64,000 nt of DNA. Origin: Pseudoips prasinana (Eukaryota; Arthropoda; Insecta; Lepidoptera; Nolidae). Location of the stretch: assembly GCA_951640165.1 (NCBI GenBank), contig OX621249.1, forward strand, positions 8,173,001 to 8,237,000, given 5' to 3'. The position numbers were made by a program, and so were the translations under genes. Below are positions 22,204 to 33,000 of this stretch, piece after piece. The notes under the pieces are model-generated. The model saw nothing but the letters and a program-made list of their open reading frames with translations, was not told the DNA's origin and made no database searches. Numbering within the stretch: position 1 is the first letter of the stretch; every line of letters begins with the position of its first letter.

Positions 22204-24270
22204 ATGTCTGTGAATATGACGGACACACAGTTCCAGCAGCTACTTTTAACGCGGGGGGGCTCACGGAGAGGTTCTATGGCTACATGTAAAGCAACCTATG
22301 ACGGCACTAAGGACAGAGAGACTGTCGAAGCATTTTTAACAGCAATTCGTGTCTTTAAACAGATAGAATCTATTACGGATGGAGATGCGCTTACAGGGCT
22401 ACCCTTAGTACTTAAAGGTGAAGCAGCGGTTTGGTGGCAAGGTACCAAATCAGCCATAAAAGAATGGAACGAGTTTGAAAAGGTTCTTAGGACTGCCTTT
22501 GCTCCTAAGAAGCCTGAATATTTAATTTATTTGGAAATCTGTGGCGAAAAACAATCAACGGACGTGCCTACGGACTCATTTGTTAGCCGAAAGAGGATGC
22601 TTTTTTCCGAATTACCTGAAGGTGAACAATTGACTGAAAAACAACAAATTGATATTGTTTATGGTCTCTTAAACTTAAAAATACGTGACAAAGTACCAAG
22701 GGAGAAGTTAAATACATTTATTGACCTTGTCCAATACGCGCGAGGAATAGAAGCGCTATTAAAAGAAAAAGCTACAGGAAAGCAATGTGTTAAAAATGAT
22801 AGTAATACAGCAACCACGTCAACCGCATCAGTTCCTGTAAGTACAAAGAAAAAACCACGATGCAACTTCTGTAAGAAATTAGGCCATGGTTTCGAAGAGT
22901 GCCGCAAAAGGAAACGAATACAGGAAGATACTCAAAATACTGGTCCAGCCACATCTGCAGTTCCCAATGCTCTATCGGTTGGCACTGCGGAGGTGAAATT
23001 TTCCTGCTATGGATGTGGAACACCAGGAGTCTATCGCAGCAACTGCAAACTGTGTGCTTCCAAGCCGTCTAATGGTGCGGAGAAAAGGGAAAGTCTTGGC
23101 TTCTGCAGTATTAATATACAAAGAGAACGGAGTTCTAGGCCAATGGTATATCTAAAGGTCAATGGTTTAGAGGGCAAAGCTTTCGTAGACACTGGTGCGA
23201 AGCTGAACGTGGCATCATACGAGCTATACAATTTGCTCAAAACACGCGGACAAGTTTTTGGTGAAGAGACCGTCAATATTACTTTGGCAGATGGTGTACC
23301 CCGAAGACAGCTAGTCAAATTTTGTAGAGCCACGGTGACCCTTTGCGATCGCGCAACAGAGACTGATTTTATAGTTCTGCCAGATTCTACCGATAACCGT
23401 ACACTGTTGGGTATAAACTTTTTACAACATGCTGGCATTGTTCTAAACTTGGGACAGTTTACTTGGCATTATATAGACAGGCCAGAACAAGAATTTGAAC
23501 TATACCAGGAACAATTTGTTACATTCCAAAGGTCCGTACCAATGACCGGTAAACCATGGACCCCATCTAAAGCAACAGATGAAATAGCTCGGCCGCAAAT
23601 AGGTGTGGCACAGATCAGTAAAGCCCAAACTGAACCACGCCAGGCCAGTAAACCAAGGATAGCAGACGAAGCTGCTTTACCCTCATCAAGCTCAACTAGC
23701 ACGTACAGACTTATGCCTTTAGATCTTCCTGATTTACCTCAAAAAATTAACTGCACGGAGAAGAGATTTTTATTTGATGGGTATTCACCCCGACTTGAGT
23801 ACATGATGCAAGATGCTCAACGTAACATTGAACAAGCCGAAGTTACTCTTTCTCCTCATGCCCTAAGCCTTTTTGATGATGTTGGACTCATGACAATGGA
23901 TTTAACCATGCTAGATAACCGGCAGAAATTTCAGCTCGAAGAATTACAAGAAGAGTTCTGTGATGTGTTCAAACCCAATGGAAAACCAGTACAGGGGGTT
24001 GAACATTGTATCGATACCGGTGATCATTCCCCCGTGGCAGTTCCGCCATATAGAATGTCTCCACAAAGAAAAGAGGTCCTACGGAAGGAAGTCAACAAGA
24101 TGATTGCCGAGGGTATAATAATGCCATGCACATCTCCTTGGGCTGCTCCGGTGGTAATGATACCAAAACCCAATGGAGATATTCGAGTCTGTATCGACTA
24201 CAGGAGATTAAATTCTATTACTAAACCCGCCCGACCGTTGAGAAGGCGAGGAAGACCAAAGAAGCAATAG
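22204..24270 (+). CDS. Gypsy-type gag-protease-truncated RT polyprotein
   Basis: The frame is open from the LTR boundary (22111), with the first good ATG at 22204 (MSVNM). Gag capsid-like region: AVWWQGTKSAIKEW and FVSRKRMLFSELPEGEQL. First zinc knuckle CNFCKKLGHGFEEC (CCHC). The second, CYGCGTPGVYRSNC, has V where H is expected. The aspartic protease active site is FVDTGAK. RT begins (HCIDTGDHSPVAVPPYRM, SPWAAPVVMIPKPNGD, VCIDYRRLNSI) but is cut at about 24225, just before the catalytic motifs, and joined to a short PLRRRGRPKKQ end. RNase H and integrase are missing. This is a non-autonomous deletion derivative whose gag-protease part remains open. Confidence 0.85.
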   Translation: MSVNMTDTQFQQLLLTRGGSRRGSMATCKATYDGTKDRETVEAFLTAIRVFKQIESITDGDALTGLPLVLKGEAAVWWQGTKSAIKEWNEFEKVLRTAFAPKKPEYLIYLEICGEKQSTDVPTDSFVSRKRMLFSELPEGEQLTEKQQIDIVYGLLNLKIRDKVPREKLNTFIDLVQYARGIEALLKEKATGKQCVKNDSNTATTSTASVPVSTKKKPRCNFCKKLGHGFEECRKRKRIQEDTQNTGPATSAVPNALSVGTAEVKFSCYGCGTPGVYRSNCKLCASKPSNGAEKRESLGFCSINIQRERSSRPMVYLKVNGLEGKAFVDTGAKLNVASYELYNLLKTRGQVFGEETVNITLADGVPRRQLVKFCRATVTLCDRATETDFIVLPDSTDNRTLLGINFLQHAGIVLNLGQFTWHYIDRPEQEFELYQEQFVTFQRSVPMTGKPWTPSKATDEIARPQIGVAQISKAQTEPRQASKPRIADEAALPSSSSTSTYRLMPLDLPDLPQKINCTEKRFLFDGYSPRLEYMMQDAQRNIEQAEVTLSPHALSLFDDVGLMTMDLTMLDNRQKFQLEELQEEFCDVFKPNGKPVQGVEHCIDTGDHSPVAVPPYRMSPQRKEVLRKEVNKMIAEGIIMPCTSPWAAPVVMIPKPNGDIRVCIDYRRLNSITKPARPLRRRGRPKKQ

Positions 24271-24305
24271 ACCTCGTGAGACACTTCGGTCTTAATGGGG
24301 GAGAA

Positions 24306-24649
24306 TGTAAGACTTATTGCATTCCAAAAGTTGTTACTTCGCTTGCCGATAGATGGCGTTACTGGAAAAATTAGAAGTCGGTGTTGAGATTCTCCGCCGT
24401 CGAATGACCTCCCCCGATTTTCACTTCTTATGTATTCTGACTAGGGACTCAATATACCTGGTTTACTCGGCTTTCAAGCTATTGGAACCAATAAACTAGA
24501 ATATTGTAATCTGCACCTATTGCGTACGGAGGTTCCGTCGAACCGCCAACCAAGTAGCGTGTCGCCTGTACGTAGGATAAGTTTCAATAAACGTTATTAT
24601 TACTCGAAAGTACTGTCGTTTCTTCTGCGCCCACCGTCACCTCACTACA
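24306..24649 (+). repeat. 3' LTR of the Gypsy element
   Basis: 344-bp repeat of 21767-22110. Preceded by the polypurine tract TGGGGGAGAA (24296-24305) and followed by GTTA, completing the 4-bp TSD. The element therefore spans 21767-24649 (2883 bp). Confidence 0.9.
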
Positions 24650-25073
24650 GTTATTTATAAAAAAAAAAAAAAAAAAAAAAATATAAAAAATAATAATAAA
24701 AATACTGATGCAACAATGAATCAGGTACAGTAAAACATATTAAAATAGACCTATTTATCCGTCGATTTCAATGTGATTTTCACTTTATTAAATATGCCAG
24801 TTTGCCGTAAATATATTTAAGAAAATATACTAGATAATGTGATATTAATCGAAAACCTGTAAAGTACAATAATATCCCTTTAGACTGTAGTTTACTTGTG
24901 ACTGGTACTCTGCGCCCAGCACTGAGTACTACACACCTATATACTTTTCAATGTCAAAATCAAATTTACGACACCACAATGTAAAAAAATTAATATTATT
25001 ATTTCTTAATCAGGCCGATAGGTAACTTCCCAAGTTAATAAAAAAATCTATAATTATTTAATAAAATGATCAC

Positions 25074-25292
25074 TTATTCATATTTCAATGGACATCCAAA
25101 ATCAATTCTGCAATCGAACTTCTTCCTATATTCATATTTTCGAACAAACTCTTTGATGATAGTTTTATAGTTCAATCTGTTTTCTCTCTGCGCCCGGTGT
25201 CTGGAGTAGAGTTTTCGTTCGGAGGCCGCGTGGCAAAGGAAGCCTCCATCCAGAATGACGAACAGATATTGCTCGAGGCACAGTTCCAGCAT
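25074..25292 (-). CDS. Duplicate terminal exon of the B4GAT1-like gene (distal copy)
   Basis: Encodes the same 72 residues as 27069-26851 (MLELCLEQYLFVILDGGFLC ... CPLKYE, stop). The acceptor TTTTCTCTAG directly precedes it. For the minus-strand transcript it lies 1.78 kb beyond the proximal exon 4. It could be reached only by skipping or reading through the proximal copy, giving an identical protein with a different 3' UTR, or it may be silent. Confidence 0.85.
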   Translation of the reverse strand: MLELCLEQYLFVILDGGFLCHAASERKLYSRHRAQRENRLNYKTIIKEFVRKYEYRKKFDCRIDFGCPLKYE

Positions 25293-26085
25293 CTAGAGAA
25301 AAAGATATCCTTCTTCAGTCCTAGTTTAAATGAAAAATAAATGAAGTAGTTTGTACAAAAGATAGAACAACGGATTCTAAGACTCAAGAAACTAATGAAT
25401 TTGCTCTCGTGTGACATCAACAACTTTTCATCTCATTAGCAAGAAGAAATAAGAAGAGTAATTTTATTTTTAAATGAATTAAAATGAAGAAATCATATAA
25501 ACCGAAGGCTTTAAAACTAGGAAAAAACACGCTTTTTCCTTTAGATTCACGCGCCATAACGATGCGACGCTTGGGTGCGATGGGGATTGGTCATGTTTTA
25601 GGCTTTGCATCGCTCGCACATCTTCATCGCGCCGGTCATCTAGCTGCCGGCCACCTCCGTCTACATATTGCGAGAACCCAGGTTCTCGCGACACCCGAGA
25701 ATTTTTTGAATATACACAGGACAAACGTTTGGGCCGAAAATTAATCACGTGTGTGTTAAAGCGCTTGTCCTGTGTATATTCTAAAACAATCTGTTCAATT
25801 GTTGTGTATCACCCACCGGCCGATATTTATAGTGTATAGGGTCCAAGAAAATCGCAGCTCATTACGTCTCATCAGTACAGAAAGGTAGACAATAATTCAG
25901 CAAAGTTCAGTATTCCTTATTCGTTTTTGTCAACGTTTATCGTTTATCGGTACGGTTTTATGCCCTGTACCTTTTCCCATGTGGAGGGATTGCACGCATG
26001 TTCACAACAATGGGATCGTGAGAAGGCGAGGAAGACCAAAGAAGCAATAGACCTCGTGAGACACTTCGGTCTTAATGGGGGAGAA

Positions 26086-26429
26086 TGTAAGACTTATTGC
26101 ATTCCAAAAGTTGTTACTTCGCTTGCCGATAGATGGCGTTACTGGAAAAATTAGAAGTCGGTGTTGAGATTCTCCGCCGTCGAATGACCTCCCCCGATTT
26201 TCACTTCTTATGTATTCTGACTAGGGACTCAATATACCTGGTTTACTCGGCTTTCAAGCTATTGGAACCAATAAACTAGAATATTGTAATCTGCACCTAT
26301 TGCGTACGGAGGTTCCGTCGAACCGCCAACCAAGTAGCGTGTCGCCTGTACGTAGGATAAGTTTCAATAAACGTTATTATTACTCGAAAGTACTGTCGTT
26401 TCTTCTGCGCCCACCGTCACCTCACTACA
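26086..26429 (+). repeat. Third Gypsy LTR, carried by the tandem duplication
   Basis: 344 bp, TGTAAG...CTACA, followed by GTTATTTA. Lies inside duplication unit 2 with no coding region attached. Confidence 0.9.
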
Positions 26430-26850
26430 GTTATTTAAAAAAAAAAAAAAAAAAAAAATATAAAAAATAATAATAAAAATACTGATGCAACAATGAATCA
26501 GGTACAGTAAAACATATTAAAATAGACCTATTTATCCGTCGATTTCAATGTGATTTTCACTTTATTAAATATGCCAGTTTGCCGTAAATATATTTAAGAA
26601 AATATACTAGATAATGTGATATTAATCGAAAACCTGTAAAGTACAATAATATCCCTTTAGACTGTAGTTTACTTGTGACTGGTACTCTGCGCCCAGCACT
26701 GAGTACTACACACCTATATACTTTTCAATGTCAAAATCAAATTTACGACACCACAATGTAAAAAAATTAATATTATTATTTCTTAATCAGGCCGATAGGT
26801 AACTTCCCAAGTTAATAAAAAAATCTATAATTATTTAATAAAATGATCAC

Positions 26851-27069
26851 TTATTCATATTTCAATGGACATCCAAAATCAATTCTGCAATCGAACTTCT
26901 TCCTATATTCATATTTTCGAACAAACTCTTTGATGATAGTTTTATAGTTCAATCTGTTTTCTCTCTGCGCCCGGTGTCTGGAGTAGAGTTTTCGTTCGGA
27001 GGCCGCGTGGCAAAGGAAGCCTCCATCCAGAATGACGAACAGATATTGCTCGAGGCACAGTTCCAGCAT
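26851..27069 (-). CDS. B4GAT1-like gene, exon 4 (proximal terminal exon)
   Basis: The acceptor TTTTCTCTAG is at 27070-27079. Phase 0 from exon 3 (...KMTQ) into MLELCLEQYLFVILDGGFLC. It ends KFDCRIDFGCPLKYE and TAA at 26851-26853. The LDGGF-LCHA segment and the following Arg/Lys-rich helix are the usual C-terminus of the family. Intron 3 is about 1.2 kb. Confidence 0.88.
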   Translation of the reverse strand: MLELCLEQYLFVILDGGFLCHAASERKLYSRHRAQRENRLNYKTIIKEFVRKYEYRKKFDCRIDFGCPLKYE

Positions 27070-30000
27070 CTAGAGAAAAAGATATCCTTCTTCAGTCCTA
27101 GTTTAAATGAAAAATAAATGAAGTAGTTTGTACAAAAGATAGAACAACGGATTCTAAGACTCAAGAAACTAATGAATTTGCTCTCGTGTGACATCAACAA
27201 CTTTTCATCTCATTAGCAAGAAGAAATAAGAAGAGTAATTTTATTTTTAAATGAATTAAAATGAAGAAATCAAATAAACCGAAGGCTTTAAAACTAGGAA
27301 AAAACACGCTTTTTCCTTTAGATTCACGCGCCATAACGATGCGACGCTTGGGTGCGATGGGGATTGGTCATGTTTTAGGCTTTGCATCGCTCGCACATCT
27401 TCATCGCGCCGGTCATCTAGCTGCCGGCCACCTCCGTCTACATATTGCGAGAACCCAGGTTCTCGCGACACCCGAGAATTTTGAAAACAAACGTTTGGGC
27501 CGAAAATTAATCACGTGTGTGTTAAAGCGCTTGTCCTGTGTATATTCTAAAACAATCTGTTCAATTGTTGTGTATCACCCACCGGCCGATATTTATAGTG
27601 TATAGGGTCCAAGAAAATCGCAGCTCATTACGTCTCATCAGTACAGAAAGGTAGACAATAATTCAGCAAAGTTCAGTATTCCTTATTCGTTTTTGTCAAC
27701 GTTTATCGTTTATCGGTACGGTTTTATGCCCTGTACCTTTTCCCATGTGGAGGGATTGCACGCATGTTCACAACAATGGGATCGTGCTAAAATACAGCAG
27801 GTGTCAAAGTTTAATTATTCAGTAGGAATTTTCCGCATTAAATAACAATAGTGAAATAATATACATACAAACAAACATCCATTTACGTAATCGCATCGCA
27901 ATGATAAATACAATCAAATTTCATTATTAGAGTTACCAGCATTTCATCATCAACTTGGCGATATTGACGTATCTGCTTCACATGTACGGCAGATTATAAT
28001 TGGCATCGAAATTCCACCTGAGGTAAATCCTAATGATCGGAGACGTAGCTATATCAATCTTTACAAAAATAAGCTGATTGAGCGACGTAAAGTGCCAGCG
28101 AAACCCATGTTTTGGTAGTATAAGTAATAAATATAATGAAGCATATTACACAAACTGATAACACTTGGGATATAACAAAATAAAATGTAAGCATACCGTG
28201 GGATGTTATTTAATCCGTGCACAGTAGAGCGTCACTACTGATACGCTGAGCTATAACTAGGTTCCGAGCCAAATTACCTGCGTCATTTTATCCTGGAATC
28301 CTTCCCAGGTCAGCAACTCGCTGTACAGGGGATCTTTGTGGGTGCCAAAGTAGAGTGGCTCCCATCGGTGATACGGGTACACCCGTTTTGAGATCACCGT
28401 CGGCTGTAAGAAAACCTACCGTTAGTTTTAATTTAAGAAATATTGTAAGTTTTGCCTACTGCAATTGTAGCGAAATTTCATCCATATCACCTGGATGAAT
28501 GGTCGTCTACCACCGTGCGTTTGACAAATAACTTTTTACCGCTCATTACCACATTTTTCTTTTGTAAACACATTCTTATATAGATAAAATAAAATAAATA
28601 AAATAAAAAAGGTTTTTATTCACGTAGACTTTAAAAAAGCGCTTGTAAATAGTCAGAACATGTTTGTAGTAATATAGTTGTATACATTAGATATTATTTC
28701 TAGTAACATAGATATTTAGGTACATCTTGTATGAAAACATTTATAAAATTTATTTTATTACAGAAATGATATTTAGCTAGCTCGTATCAAGTTATTGTCA
28801 AGAGATTATGTTTAATTATCTAAGTTTAAGTCTAATATTTTTACTACATATTGTCAATGGTTGTGTCTATATTAAAGGTATTATTATTATGACGGACCTT
28901 GTGTTAATAACGACGGTCGCGCTTTAATGCTACTACCGGATCCAATGCGCCCCAACTGAGAAGACCCAGCGAAACAAACTCAGTGGGTTCATCTACTACC
29001 GGTTTCAACACGACCCAGTTGAGACGGTCCGGCGAAACATACTCAAGCGGGCATGAACACGGGATTTGGTCCAATTAGAGTAATTATTTAGTAGGCAAAC
29101 ACAATATATGCTCGATCGGTTGTCTGAATGCTTATTATTTTAGATTATATTTAGGTATACAAAAGAAAAACTTCGAAACAATAACATTATTCATTTTGAG
29201 ACAGAGTCAATAATTTTAAATTAAGTATATGATAGCAATCATTTACAGATAGTTCACGTAACACAGCAGATCAGTCATGTCTATATGGCTACAAGATCTC
29301 CAGCGAGCAATGTGCAGGTAGGAAGTGAGAGCCAGACGTCTTTGTCATCGATGTACTCTTTAGTGGTGTAATAACCCCTAGCCATAAGTAAACGTTTAAT
29401 ATGTGTTTTAAAACTTGTGTCAGGCAGATCAGTAATTTGAGTAGGAAGCTTGTTATAAAACCTAATACAATTTCCTAAAAATGGTTAATTCGTTTTGCTT
29501 ACTCTAAAGCCTGGCATGGCTAGTTTGTTTTTATTCCTAGTATTTATATTATGCAGTTCACTTTTCTTTTTATAATTATGAATATTTATTCTAACAAACA
29601 TTATATTCTGATATATATATTCCGATGGCACAGTAAGTATATTTATTTCTTTAAACAAATTTCGCAAAGAATCGCGACTGCCTAAACCATAAATGGCTCT
29701 GTCTGCTCTTTTCTGCAATACAAAAATAGCACCTATGTCAGCCGCCGAACCCCACAGCAGAATGCCATACGACATAATGCTATGAAAGTACGCGAAATAC
29801 ACTAATCTAGCAGTTTGTTCATCTGACAATTGCCTTATTTTCCAGACAGCATAGGAAGCCGAACTTAATTTACCTGCTAACTTTTCAATCTGAGGACCCC
29901 ATTGCAATTTTGAATCAAGTGTCAATCCTAAAAATACGGTCGATGGGACTAGATCTAATATTTTCGCATTAAGTGCAACTGTTGGTACAATTTGAGTCAC

Positions 30001-33000
30001 ATTCGGCAATGAGAACCTGATGCATTTAGTTTTCCCTGCATTTAACAAGAGATTATTTGCCGAAAACCATTCTGATATAAAGCTGAGTGTTTTATTATGC
30101 TCAATAAGATCTTTATCCTTTCTATTTACTTTAAATATGAGCGACGTATCATCAGCGAACAAAACTATGTCTGATACTTTCTCTACCAGATAAGGGAGAT
30201 CATTTATATAAACTAGAAATAAAAATGGGCCCAATATAGATCCTTGGGGCACCTCCATTTTCACAGGATGACGTGCCGAAGTGACACCGCCTATCGAAAC
30301 CATCTGTTGTCGCCCCGATAAATAGGACATCTCAAGATCAAGAGATGTGCCAGATATTCCATAGTACTTCAGTTTAACAACGAGCGTACGATGATCAACG
30401 CAATCGAAGGCCTTAGAGAGATCACAGAAAACTCCCAGCGCATCCTGTGATCCCTCCCAAGCCTCCAATATTGACCTAATTAATGTGCAACCTGCATCCT
30501 GAGTAGAGCGGCCCCTTGTAAACCCGAACTGCTTGTTATGCAATATCTCATTCACGTTAAAGTGCGACAACATTTGGCTGAGCATCAGCTTTTCAAATAT
30601 TTTACTTAAAGCTGGCAGTATTGAGATAGGCCTATAATTCGTGGCATTTTTTAAACAACCTGCCTTGAAAATGGGTATTATCTTACTTATTTTCATTAAA
30701 TCGGGAAAGACACCATCACTTATACAGCCATTGAAGATGGCTGCAAGGATTGTAGCAATGTTTAGTATGATTGATTTAATTGCTTTAACAGACAGTCCCC
30801 ACAAATCTTCTGTGCCTTTCCTTTTAATACTCTTAAAAGCTTTTATAATATCATCACTTGTTACGGATTTAAAACTAAAGTTAGGTACAGTTTGTTTTAC
30901 GCTTTGATTTAAAAAGAGTTCAGCCACATCTGGTGATGATGCGAGACACTTAGTAATATCCACGGGTATATTTGCAAAAAAAGCAGCAAAAAAATTGGCA
31001 ATGGTAAGCTTGTCTGAAACCAGTTCATCACCAATATTCAATACTAATGTTTGATCTCTTGATCTACTTTTACCAGTTTCAGTATTAATTATTTGCCAAG
31101 CTGATTTTATTTTATTATCAGATTTTTTAATTTTATCTCTTATATATAAAGATTTAGCTTGAATGCAAACTTTTTTAAAAATTTTTGAATAATTTCTAAC
31201 ATAATTAATGAAATTGACATCAGGGTTATAGGACCTTCTGTCATACAACTCATATAAAAAATCTCTACTCAGTCTAATGCCTTGAGTTGCCCAAGAACTA
31301 AATTTTATCTTATTACTGTCAACCGTTATGTTTTTTTTATTTTACAAGCTTTATTAAATTCTTTGCAAATACAGTGGAATAATGTAGTGTACATATCGTT
31401 AGGGTTACTTTTGTTTGGCAATAGATGGCACAAACTATTCTCCAGGTTGTTACTGAACTTTCCCAAATTAGATTTTGTTAAAGGTCTAAAACTAATTTTT
31501 TGTTTATTTATATTTATCTCATTTTTCATCTTTACTGTTTGGCATTTATGGTCAGAGCGAACACCAGCCACCAAACACTTCTCAGAGACATCAAAGTTGG
31601 TAATTATGTTATCAATGCAAGTAGCAGATGTGGGTGTGACTCTCGTGGCCTCAGAGAACAAGCATTTAAGGTTAAAGGACCGAAATACAGATAGAAATAT
31701 GTTTATTTCAGGTGAATCTGCTAAAATGTTCATATTAAAATCACCACATACAAGGATTTTTTTTTACTTTTAATTTTCCTAAGAATGTCTTCTATTGTTG
31801 CTGTAAAAAGCTTTAAATCGGATGCTGGTGGTCTATACACACATATTATACAATAAAACTGCGTCTCTACACATGCCACCTCACACACACGCTCAATAGA
31901 TAGTTGGCATATATCTTTACGTTCTTTAAATTTAATTTGGTCTCGAAGTAGTATCAGTACTCCACCACCCTCTGCCGAAACCCTATTATAAAAGCTGGCA
32001 ACCCTATAGCCACAGACACTAAAAGCCATCTTGTGTGCCTTCAGCCATGTTTCTGTAAAACAAAGGATATCTATTTCATATTTTTCATTAAAAAGTTCTA
32101 TGTCTAGAATTTTGCCAGAGAAGCGGTTTATATTTTGATGTGATAGAATTAGAAAGTTATCACACTTCTCTATTGTCATGCTTACATGTTTAAACTACTA
32201 ACTAAATTGATTTTAATAACATTACTAAAAGATGGTATAAAAAGTGACTTCATCATACTACTTATGACTGAGTTAATATGTGCCGCTACTAAACTTGCAA
32301 GTATGTTCAAAAATTTTCTTGAGACAGTAACTGTACTCATGGTTACCCTACAAGAATCTATAAAACTATTTGTGTCCAAAAATATAAATTTATCACTATA
32401 ATGGCTAACCAAAAACTGTAGGTGCATATTTAGCTTGTGGATATAATTATTTGTACTATCAGGCACATTGGACACATGGGGGAAGGCACACAATATTATC
32501 TTATTACAGTCTAATTCTAACATCTCAGTGAAACTATCTGTAATGTCTTTTTTCTTTAAGTTTTTACAATTTCCTACCATTAGAGTTATACATGATTTGG
32601 CACTGTGTTTATTCTGAATTAATTTATGTATTATATCTTTATAATGTAATCCTGGCATACAATAGTTGACAAAGGAACAACTCAGCTTATTACAAAGCAA
32701 GGTACCAAGGCCCTTACCCATTTCATCGGAATACAGTATGGAGCTATGTTTAGTAATGTCATTTTGTGGAGATACTGGTGACTCTGATCCCAGCTGTGTG
32801 TATGACTCCACTACTGCACTACTGGTGTTAATCGGTTCCAATGTCCTATTGCTTTCAGGATTACACTTTCCAGCTAGCAATTGCATATCATTTTTGTATG
32901 ACTGGAAACTGTGATATGAGATTGCTAGGGACTTCTCAAGAGTTTTTATCTCAGAAAGCAAATACTGATTATCTTTTTCATAAATTAGTTTGCTATCCTC

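Larger units (their letters stand above)
24241..26017. repeat. Tandem duplication, unit 1 (LTR, flank and terminal exon)
   Basis: 1777-bp unit repeated at once as 26018-27787. It starts inside the internal 3' end of the Gypsy element (GAGAAGGCGAGGAAGACC), runs through the 3' LTR and about 1.37 kb of host flank, and ends at ACAATGGGATCGT. The flank carries, on the minus strand, the last exon of the glucuronyltransferase gene (25292-25074). The units differ in A-run length after the LTR and in a short inverted-repeat patch near 25708. Confidence 0.9.
26018..27787. repeat. Tandem duplication, unit 2
   Basis: Second copy of 24241-26017, joined to it at ATCGT/GAGAAGG. It includes an isolated LTR (26086-26429), preceded by the internal polypurine tract, with the same GTTA downstream. 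That LTR came by duplication, not transposition. After 27787 the sequence becomes unique (GCTAAAATACAGCAGG), the original flank. Confidence 0.9.

Noticed and set aside
25484..25744. Plus-strand ORF duplicated at 27261
   Set aside because: Present twice only because of the tandem duplication; frame not maintained at its end (indel near 25706/27477); no recognisable domain.
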